Shown: positions 18,218-25,032 of the stretch, piece after piece
How positions within the stretch are numbered: the first letter of the stretch is position 1
Layout of the letters: each line of letters starts with the position of its first letter
Assembly: GCF_046244385.1 (NCBI RefSeq)
Contig: NZ_CP176366.1
Span: 2,418,001 to 2,482,000, forward strand
Direction: 5' to 3'
DNA from: Methanospirillum stamsii
Lineage (GTDB): Archaea > Halobacteriota > Methanomicrobia > Methanomicrobiales > Methanospirillaceae
Length of the DNA stretch: 64,000 nucleotides
Made by a program: the position numbers and the translations under genes
The notes under the pieces: model-generated
What the model was told of the DNA's origin: nothing
Database searches by the model: none
Seen by the model: only the letters and a program-made list of their open reading frames with translations

Positions 18218-18847
18218 TTACTTTTTCAGTGAATCCATGAGCTGGTAAAAGTATTCAGGTTTTTTCTGGACGTTCAGATTGTACCATGCGGTAATTGTTT
18301 CTTCCCGCATGACTCCAAGTTTTTTCAGTATTTCATAGGCAAACTCAACCGCTGCAAAACCGGATGCGGTAATGAGATTCCCGTCGGTGACTGCAGGTTT
18401 TGAGATGTAATACTCATCTCCGGTGTATCCGGAACAATAGGTTTTGAGCACTGCAAGGTCATTGCTGGTATGTGGCCGGTTATTGAGGAGTCCGGCTCGT
18501 GCAAGTCCCATGGTGGCTCCGCAGATTGCACCGGTTAAAATATCAGTTTCAAGAAATCCCCTGACTTTTTCAAGCACCTGGTCCTGCACCGGATCCATCC
18601 AGGTATTTGATCCGGGAAGGATGAGGACGTTGCCCTGTTTCGGCTGTATGTCGCCGAATGTTATCTCCGGGACAAGTTTGATTCCTCCCATGGTGGTTAT
18701 CGGATCTAATGTCCGGCCACAGAGACGGGACTGGTACCGCTGGTCCGGATCTTTAAAAAACCGGCCTGATACAAGTTCAGGGAGAAGAAAAGCCGGTTCC
18801 CAGTCTGCCATGGTATCATGGACATAGAGGTAAACAAGAGGAGTCAT
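18218..18847 (-). CDS. DJ-1/PfpI family protein (class I glutamine amidotransferase-like)
   Basis: A 209-residue cytoplasmic protein of the DJ-1/PfpI superfamily. The nucleophile elbow is AICGATMGLARAGLLNNR with Cys in the G-A-I-C-G-A turn; upstream VLILPGSNTWMD supplies the oxyanion/loop region, and HTSN after the elbow is the usual position for the catalytic His. Family members act as proteases, chaperones, deglycases or thiol-stress proteins; this one cannot be assigned. It is monocistronic, and its 3' end is partly duplicated at 17709-17765. The start at 18847 fits the first beta strand (TPLVYLYVHD). Confidence 0.82.
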   Translation of the reverse strand: MTPLVYLYVHDTMADWEPAFLLPELVSGRFFKDPDQRYQSRLCGRTLDPITTMGGIKLVPEITFGDIQPKQGNVLILPGSNTWMDPVQDQVLEKVRGFLETDILTGAICGATMGLARAGLLNNRPHTSNDLAVLKTYCSGYTGDEYYISKPAVTDGNLITASGFAAVEFAYEILKKLGVMREETITAWYNLNVQKKPEYFYQLMDSLKK

Positions 18848-19009
18848 TATTACTTAGTCATACCTGTTTGTTGTTAATATTGCTCATTTGAATCTCTTAC
18901 AGGTATTTTTCCCGCTCATTCTTCATCCGGATTATGAAAAACTCAGTTGCGATATTTTTTATAGTACGTGAGAAGATTGCTTATTACCTCTTCTGGTTGA
19001 GGTTTGACT

Positions 19010-19858
19010 ATGAAATACATTACCGCTTGTTTATTTTTAGGTGTATTGCTTTTTTTCGGTATTTTTTCCGTTGTGTGTGCGGAAGAAACTGATGATGAGA
19101 GTGTTAATGAGAGTGTGGATGAAAGTCTCGATGAGAATGCTGATGTGTCTTCATCTTCTGATGAAGAGGAAGGATTATTTTCCAGTATATGCACACAGCC
19201 GTATGCTCTGTGTAATACTGCATTTTGTGTCCCAGATCAGGATGATCCAACGAAGATGCGGTGTTCCTGTACGGTAGAGAAGGGTCCGTCAATTGGCAAA
19301 TCCTGTGATACCTGGGAGCCGGTCGGTATTTACATGGACGAGTATGGTGACTGGATGATAAAGGCCGGGTATTCAGTCGGACAGATTACCTCCACGTATT
19401 CTTTCGCCCATGCAGCTCCGCTTCCAAAGAATGAGATTGATCCGAACAATACTCCCTATGGTTATTCCGGAGACGTGTATCTGAAACCATGTATGAATGA
19501 GACCGGAGAAGGCGTCTGGGCAGATTGCTGGGATGCTCCCTGTACGGTTTTGCCCCAGGATATCAATGCTGATATTTCCACCGACCGTCTGGCATCTCCC
19601 TATGCTGTGTGTGATTGTGGGCTGAAGGTCAATCAGTCTGAATGGTATATCGGGGTTCATGGAACCGAGCTCTGTGATGATCCAAACCTTTGTCATGAGT
19701 ATATAATCTCCGGTGCCGGGCTTATGTCAACAGATGTCGGGGTAAAGAAACTTGCAGAATTTATAAAAGAGAATCCGGATCCAACTGAGCCATATAAAGA
19801 AGGACATTGTGAAGATTGCTTATATTGTGCCTCAAACACGAGTGCAGAATCCCTTTAA
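19010..19858 (+). CDS. Secreted Cys-rich protein with an acidic repeat linker
   Basis: The start is ATG at 19010, six bases after GAGGT; an in-frame TTG two codons earlier is less likely. The product is 282 residues. Residues 1-22 form a signal peptide ending near VVCA. A linker of about 30 residues of Asp/Glu/Ser follows (DDESVNESVDESLDENADV), then a domain with 16 cysteines in pairs and triplets (CTQPYALCNTAFC, RCSC, WADCWDAPC, VCDCG, HCEDCLYC). The even count suggests disulfides or metal binding outside the cell. No anchor or S-layer motif is seen. I do not recognise the family. Confidence 0.75.
   Translation: MKYITACLFLGVLLFFGIFSVVCAEETDDESVNESVDESLDENADVSSSSDEEEGLFSSICTQPYALCNTAFCVPDQDDPTKMRCSCTVEKGPSIGKSCDTWEPVGIYMDEYGDWMIKAGYSVGQITSTYSFAHAAPLPKNEIDPNNTPYGYSGDVYLKPCMNETGEGVWADCWDAPCTVLPQDINADISTDRLASPYAVCDCGLKVNQSEWYIGVHGTELCDDPNLCHEYIISGAGLMSTDVGVKKLAEFIKENPDPTEPYKEGHCEDCLYCASNTSAESL
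19093..19146 (+). repeat. Short tandem repeat coding for the acidic linker
   Basis: Imperfect 12-base units of the type GATGAGAGTGTT and GATGAAAGTCTC give repeated (D/N)ES(V/L) tetrapeptides just after the signal peptide of the secreted Cys-rich protein. This is a likely slippage-prone, length-variable linker. Confidence 0.6.
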
Positions 19859-19908
19859 ACTTTTTTTGTAAATGATGTATTGTCCGGCAGGGTAAATGAG
19901 TTTATCAT

Positions 19909-20097
19909 TTAGAAATTTTTTTTTGTATCTGGTGATATCAGTTTTGCTGCTTCACCAATCACTTCCAGGCACCGGATGAGGGCATACTGTAATTGCCGAT
20001 CCTGTTGTAACTCTTCTTTACTTCGATCTCCAAGAAAGGAGATGGCATCAGAACACATCGTTTTGATATCAACAAGGAGTGAAATATCACGTTCCAT
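19909..20097 (-). pseudogene. Truncated HepT (DUF86-type HEPN) toxin gene
   Basis: A 62-codon frame beginning MERDISLLVDIKTMC and containing LQYALIRCLEVIGEAAKLIS, the diagnostic core helix of HepT/DUF86 proteins. It stops after ISPDTKKNF. Complete HepT proteins are about 110-140 residues and carry the RX4HXY catalytic motif in the missing last 45 or so residues. None of the three downstream frames encodes that segment, so the 3' half has been deleted rather than frameshifted. Its start overlaps the upstream MNT gene by 11 bases, the normal operon arrangement. As it stands it should lack RNase activity. Confidence 0.8.
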
Positions 20098-20401
20098 ACA
20101 TTTTCACCATAGATGATAATACCTCTTGCTTGAGAATTGGGTTCATAAAATCATCGATTGCTTTCCGGGTGATTAAATCCACCTTTCTTCCGAACGACTT
20201 CTCCAGTTCGCTCTGTAATGAGGCAAGAGTAAGTAGGGTTATTGGTGCATCAGGCTCGAATTCTACAACCATGTCTATGTCACTTTCATCAGAGAAATCA
20301 TCACGGACTGCTGAACCGAAGATCCATATCGTAGTAATGTGATAATGCGGGATAATTTTTGAATGAATATCAGATGGAATTTCAGATAATTTCATAAGCA
20401 T
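20087..20401 (-). CDS. mntA: MntA-type nucleotidyltransferase antitoxin
   Basis: A 104-residue minimal nucleotidyltransferase with IWIFGSAVRDDFSDESDIDMVVEF (GS-x10-DxD) and a third acid in RKVDLITRK. It is the classic upstream partner of HepT and overlaps that gene by 11 bases. In characterised MntA-HepT systems the enzyme AMPylates the HepT tyrosine. Here the target motif is missing from the cognate HepT, so the gene is an orphan antitoxin unless it serves another HEPN protein. The protein itself looks intact. Confidence 0.84.
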   Translation of the reverse strand: MLMKLSEIPSDIHSKIIPHYHITTIWIFGSAVRDDFSDESDIDMVVEFEPDAPITLLTLASLQSELEKSFGRKVDLITRKAIDDFMNPILKQEVLSSMVKMYGT

Positions 20402-20416
20402 TTAAGGTATTTTTTG

Positions 20417-20659
20417 CTATAATACGTTTTCATTCAAATCAGTAAAATATGGCAGAAATTTCGATTTTTCATGTTGTAAAAGGGCAGACATAAATTGTTC
20501 CGACATAACCATCATCCATGATTTTATCGGTTTGATATGAGACATTATAAGAAAACCTTTGTTATCCCACATCGTTTGTACATATAAACAGCCACATCCT
20601 TAATAATGATTACTTGATCCGGAACATGGGCAGTGTATTGTAGTTTTTCTTTCTATCAT
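20417..20659 (-). pseudogene. Possible decayed small Cys-containing ORF with one in-frame stop
   Basis: From ATG 20659 the minus-strand frame runs 80 codons to TAG at 20417-20419 with a single internal TAA at 20602-20600. The residues before and after the stop, CPCSGSSNHY and GCGCLYVQ, together look like a metal-binding knuckle, and the rest (SHIKPIKSWMMVMSEQFMSALL) looks protein-like. One base change would restore about 80 residues. The stop is TAA, so pyrrolysine decoding cannot explain it. I do not recognise a family; coding status is uncertain. Confidence 0.3.
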
Positions 20660-20864
20660 GGTTCCTTCGCAAAACTTACAGAGTCCAGGTTACATTTATT
20701 GCCTCCAGATTTTAACGTGAGTTCATTGATTATCATCCGGGAGTCTTTTATTGTGCAGATAGTTCGATTTGGGAAAAATGAGGGCCACAAATCGAGTATT
20801 CGCACGTAATTTCTATATTATCGTGACCAGGAGAGTTTTTGGCAATACTTTATAACCTCGGTAG

Positions 20865-23800
20865 TTAATGCTTTTGAAATCTGAATGTTCCATTCGGGAC
20901 AACAATTTCAAATCTGACACCCTCCCCTGGTTTTCCTGTTTCACTAATTTTAAGTCCGGTGATGGATAGAAGTTCTCTGACAAGGTAAAGCCCCACTCCG
21001 GTATTTTTTCCAAACCCGTGCTTGAAGATATTCTCCTTATCCTTCTCTTCAATTCCTATCCCATCATCAGTATAGACGATAACGAGGTTTTTCTTCTGTT
21101 TCTGTGCTTTTACCCGGATTGCAGAGATGGTAGTGCCATGTCTGATAGAATTATCAAATAACGTGGAAAAGACTTTCTGGATGATGGGATCTGCAAAAAT
21201 TTCAATGTCCAAAGAGATAGAAATTTCAACCGTTATTTCTCCGAGATACACATCAGATCGTGCAGCATCGACGATAGATGCAAGGTGTACCCACCTGCTG
21301 GACAGAGATCCGAAGTCCTCATACTCCCTGGTAAATTCGATGGTATTTTTCAGGGTCTCTCCTGCAGTAAGAGCATTGGTAATATATTCCTGCTGCTGTG
21401 GTGACATGTCCATGCCAAGCACTAAATCCAGTGATACGGTGATGATATTCAAATCATTGATGATGTCATGCCTTGTTATTCCGGTAAGAATTTTGAGTTT
21501 TTGCAATGCTTCCAGGAGAGAAATTTCTAGTCTTTTTCGCTCACTAATGTCCCGAATGATGATAAGATCTGCAGGAGCACCATGATATGTAATGAATGCT
21601 CCAATCGCCTCAACCGGAATTTCAGAGTTATTGGATCGAAGGAGAGTTGTTTCATACATTCCGGGTAATGACTCTCCTGCCAGTCTGTTCTGTATTACCT
21701 CTGCAATCTTTTCCTGTTTATCTGGTGGGAAGAGCGTTCGAAAATCAAGTCCGGTAAGGTCTTTAATCGTGTATCCGGTCATTCGGGCAAATGCTTCATT
21801 TGAAAATACCAGATTGAGGTCCTGAACAATAACGATACCGTCCCGGGCCTGTTCAACAACATTCCGGTATTTCTCCTCACTTTCTTTCAGAGCTATCTCA
21901 TGTTGTTTCCGCTTCGTTATATCACGTATGGTGCTGATAAGAAACCTATTACCTTCTATTGCAATTGTTTCAGCAGAAATCGATACGAAATAGCGCTTTC
22001 CTGATTTCGCATGGGTAATCGTTTCAAATCCTCTTACTCTGCCCTGTTTTTTTATTAGGGAAATTAATTTATCCCGTTCTTCCTTTGTGCCCCATATACC
22101 AAGTTCTATGGTGTTCTTTCCGTTTAATTCATCAGGAGTATACTCCATGTTCAGCGAAAATGCTTCATTTACTTCAATGATTCTCCCACTATCAAGATCT
22201 GAAATGATGATGGCATCCGGACTGGAAAGGAATAATTTTGAATATTTTTCCTGGGATAGCCTGAGAGCCTTCTCTGTCTCTTTGAGTTCGGTTATATCCT
22301 GGACTGTTCCGAGGGATGACAGGGGTTTTCCGGAATCATCATACTTTGTTTCGCATCGTTCCTGAACATATTTAATCCTGCCATCCGGCATGAGCAGACG
22401 ATGTTCAATCTGGTAGGGTGTTTTCTCTTGTAATGAATCAGAATAGGCATCGTCTACTGCTTTTTGGTCATCCGGATGTATGGCGTTTAAAAAGGCCTCA
22501 TATGATGCACCAAATTGAAGCGGATCAATTTCAAATATCTCAAAGATGACTTCAGACCATGTAAGAAAGTTTGCAGGGATGTCCAGTTCCCAGCTGCCGG
22601 TCTTTGCGAGATGTTGTGCTTCATTTAACTGGCGTTCGCTCTTTTGTAATGCTTCCTCAAATTGCCTGCGTTCGGTGACATCCCTGCTCACCCCGATGAG
22701 AACATCCTGGTCATCCCACTTTCCCCGTGTAATCTTTGTATCTACCTCGATACGGGCACCATTCTTTGAAATGATCGGGATGGAATTATCCTTCCCGGTT
22801 CCATCGATCAGTTTGTCATAGAATTTGAGTGCTTCTTCTCTTTTTTCGGGATCAAGAATGGTAAGAATACTCCTGCCGATGAGTTCCTGTTTTGAATAGG
22901 ATAATCTCTCCTCTGCAGCGGTATTCATGGCTACGATATCTCCTTTCAGGTTGATAACAAAGATAATATCATCGATTGACTGAAACAGGGTTCTGATATT
23001 TTGTGCACCCTTAATTTTTTCTTCTTCGGCAAAAAGCCGCCCTATCGCACTGCCTAGTTCCCTGCTTATTGAGATGAGTGTCTCCTTTTCCTCATCACTG
23101 ATGAGATATCGTCTAAAACTGGCAATATTTAACACCCCGATGGCTTTTCCTTCTGCCATGAGGGGGAGCGTTGCAATTGAGCACAATCCATATTTCTGTG
23201 AACGCTCCGGGCTTACCCGGGCGTAATTTTCGATAAAAAGGGGTTGATTTCTCACAAACATCGTCTTATAGGGTTCTTTATCGATTGATACATCATCAAC
23301 TTCTGCAATAAACCCGGAAGGGAGGTTTTGTGAATGAACAATATGAGCCGTCCGTGAATCAGTGTCTACGAAATATATCCCCCCTGCATCAAAGTTTAAG
23401 AGACGAATTGACTTATCAAGGACCTTTTCCAGGAGATCTGAGATAGTTTGAGCATTATTTACCTCAGAGATAATCTCATTGAGAATGCGAAGCATTGCCC
23501 CCCGGTGCCTGAGTGTCTCTACTTCGGATTTAAGACCACTCACGCTGATTTCCGGTTGATTTCTCTGTACTAATTGTCTGATTTTCAGGGCTAGGATGAG
23601 GAACAGTGATTCCTCATCGCCTTCTTTCCAGGGAAAAATATCTGCATTACTTCGGAATATCTCAAGGAGGTCTTCTCGATTATCAGGGCTTTTCAGAAAG
23701 ATGAACGGGATGCTTGACCTCTCCCTGACTGCTCTTAAAAGTGCAATCCCGTCTATGCCAGGTTTCGAAAATCCGGATATGATAACATCATAGGTATGAT

Positions 23801-23930
23801 GGATAATCTTTTCCAGGCTTTCCTGTATCGTTATGCAGGTATCAACGGAAAATTCATCATTTTGCTCCAGGATTTGTTTCCCTAAGCGGAGCAGGCCAAC
23901 TTTATCATCTGCATAGATAATTGATATCAT
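20865..23930 (-). CDS. Pseudo-receiver-GAF-PASx4 sensor histidine kinase
   Basis: A 1021-residue cytoplasmic kinase. The N-terminal domain (1-120) aligns with the receivers of its neighbours, but the phospho-Asp position reads IISGFSKPGIDG, so Asp is replaced by Gly, and the conserved Thr region FTGRG is FLKSPD; it cannot be phosphorylated in the usual way. A GAF domain (about 140-300) follows, then four PAS domains (SIDDIIFVINLKG, TGSWELDIPANF, SSPDAIIISDLDSG, ARDGIVIVQDLN) and the transmitter: ITRHDIINDLN with His 821, TLFDNSIRHG, TDDGIGI, GVGLYLVRE. Its second half is closely paralogous to parts of the split gene at 58053-64000. It is transcribed toward the MntA/HepT remnant. Confidence 0.92.
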   Translation of the reverse strand: MISIIYADDKVGLLRLGKQILEQNDEFSVDTCITIQESLEKIIHHTYDVIISGFSKPGIDGIALLRAVRERSSIPFIFLKSPDNREDLLEIFRSNADIFPWKEGDEESLFLILALKIRQLVQRNQPEISVSGLKSEVETLRHRGAMLRILNEIISEVNNAQTISDLLEKVLDKSIRLLNFDAGGIYFVDTDSRTAHIVHSQNLPSGFIAEVDDVSIDKEPYKTMFVRNQPLFIENYARVSPERSQKYGLCSIATLPLMAEGKAIGVLNIASFRRYLISDEEKETLISISRELGSAIGRLFAEEEKIKGAQNIRTLFQSIDDIIFVINLKGDIVAMNTAAEERLSYSKQELIGRSILTILDPEKREEALKFYDKLIDGTGKDNSIPIISKNGARIEVDTKITRGKWDDQDVLIGVSRDVTERRQFEEALQKSERQLNEAQHLAKTGSWELDIPANFLTWSEVIFEIFEIDPLQFGASYEAFLNAIHPDDQKAVDDAYSDSLQEKTPYQIEHRLLMPDGRIKYVQERCETKYDDSGKPLSSLGTVQDITELKETEKALRLSQEKYSKLFLSSPDAIIISDLDSGRIIEVNEAFSLNMEYTPDELNGKNTIELGIWGTKEERDKLISLIKKQGRVRGFETITHAKSGKRYFVSISAETIAIEGNRFLISTIRDITKRKQHEIALKESEEKYRNVVEQARDGIVIVQDLNLVFSNEAFARMTGYTIKDLTGLDFRTLFPPDKQEKIAEVIQNRLAGESLPGMYETTLLRSNNSEIPVEAIGAFITYHGAPADLIIIRDISERKRLEISLLEALQKLKILTGITRHDIINDLNIITVSLDLVLGMDMSPQQQEYITNALTAGETLKNTIEFTREYEDFGSLSSRWVHLASIVDAARSDVYLGEITVEISISLDIEIFADPIIQKVFSTLFDNSIRHGTTISAIRVKAQKQKKNLVIVYTDDGIGIEEKDKENIFKHGFGKNTGVGLYLVRELLSITGLKISETGKPGEGVRFEIVVPNGTFRFQKH

Positions 23931-24172
23931 GTTTTGATTCGATTATACCTGCATTGTCTGTCCGTTCGGCCATACATCCAGACTACTATCGGATGGGAGA
24001 ATAATCCGGATATTCTGCTTCTTTTTTGTAGGTACAGGGATGTGATAAACTAATGTAATCGTGGTGGTATTATTCCGGTCCAATTGTGGAATGTATCTCT
24101 ATACTTCATCACTCTAATTAAATGTTTACCAAAAAATCTAATGGGTTATTGCTCTTTTCATGAGCCTTATTA

Positions 24173-24270
24173 TCTTATGATACACCCAGTTCTGATTACC
24201 GGATGCCAGGTATGGATGGCATCAAAATTTTATAATCATGGAGAAATATGGAGATATTCTTTTTATTCAA
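24173..24270 (+). pseudogene. Relic of a receiver domain from a lost hybrid kinase
   Basis: The plus strand reads SYDTPSSDYRMPGMDGIKIL and then, after a small shift, IMEKYGDILFIQ. This matches the active-site stretch of the window's receivers (SYDAIVSDYQMPDMDGIAFLKVIREKYGDIPF at 4360-4450), and the DNA similarity is obvious. Both flanks lack further receiver sequence, and the right end overlaps the stop of the DUF6155 gene. It is a fossil of another kinase gene. Confidence 0.7.
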
Positions 24271-24811
24271 GAGCCGCAATATCATCAATCAGCTCATCTA
24301 TTTCATCCTCAATGCCATATCCGAAATAGGAGGCATCGAACTTTACCTGAATGAGCCGATCATCAATAGTTAAAACATCACTAATAGCAGGGCATGTCTC
24401 AAGTATTTTATACAATTCTTTCATTGCAACACTGAGTGAGTCTAGTTTCGCCTCTTCTATACCTCCGTATTGCCGGCAGTATTTCACAAACTGTTCGATA
24501 AACAGGAGTGTCAGATCAGCAGTTCCGATAGGGTCTCCGGTAGCTTTCTTATAGCCTTGAATGGCCTTCTTAACCGGGGCAATTCTGGCTTTTCCAAATC
24601 CCCGGTCAGGAAAGAACTCATGTTTTATCTTTTTGGCGGCATTCTCACGAAGGCTTTTATATGCTTCCTTTCCGCCAATTCTTCCCTGCAGGAACTCCTT
24701 GTTCTCCTTATTCAGAGCATAGAGGTCATGAATGAGAGATATGAGGTCCTTTTCATCCATTCCGGTTAAACCCGTTTTTATATCCCGCCAGGATGGTGGC
24801 GATGAACTCAT
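24263..24811 (-). CDS. DUF6155-like cytoplasmic protein
   Basis: A 182-residue soluble, mainly helical protein. The segments LISLIHDLYALNKENKEFLQGRI, KKIKHEFFPDRGFGKARI and DLTLLFIEQFVKYCRQYGGIEE match, as far as I can recall, the pattern of the DUF6155 family of uncharacterised proteins; this is recognition, not a search. No catalytic motif is evident. Its 3' end abuts a receiver-domain fossil, which suggests it settled in, or was left by, a rearranged kinase locus. The start at 24811 (MSSSPPSW) has no strong RBS. Confidence 0.65.
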   Translation of the reverse strand: MSSSPPSWRDIKTGLTGMDEKDLISLIHDLYALNKENKEFLQGRIGGKEAYKSLRENAAKKIKHEFFPDRGFGKARIAPVKKAIQGYKKATGDPIGTADLTLLFIEQFVKYCRQYGGIEEAKLDSLSVAMKELYKILETCPAISDVLTIDDRLIQVKFDASYFGYGIEDEIDELIDDIAALE

Positions 24812-25032
24812 ATATGGAGGTTTGTTGTCTCTGATAATCAGGGTAATGGATGATCCGGGTTTACCGGATATTCTGGTTCACAACAGGAGGAATTTTAGAG
24901 GATATTCTAAATCTAAATCTGCGCCAAAACATTTTAGAGGCCCTACTGTGTATCTCCGATACGAAGCAATCGTAACCGCTCCAATTTCCGGGTCCATACA
25001 CCGCAGATGTTATCGCTGATATTATTCCTCTT

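Noticed and set aside
20600..20602. In-frame stop as a pyrrolysine codon
   Set aside because: The codon is TAA; pyrrolysine uses TAG, so recoding is not supported.
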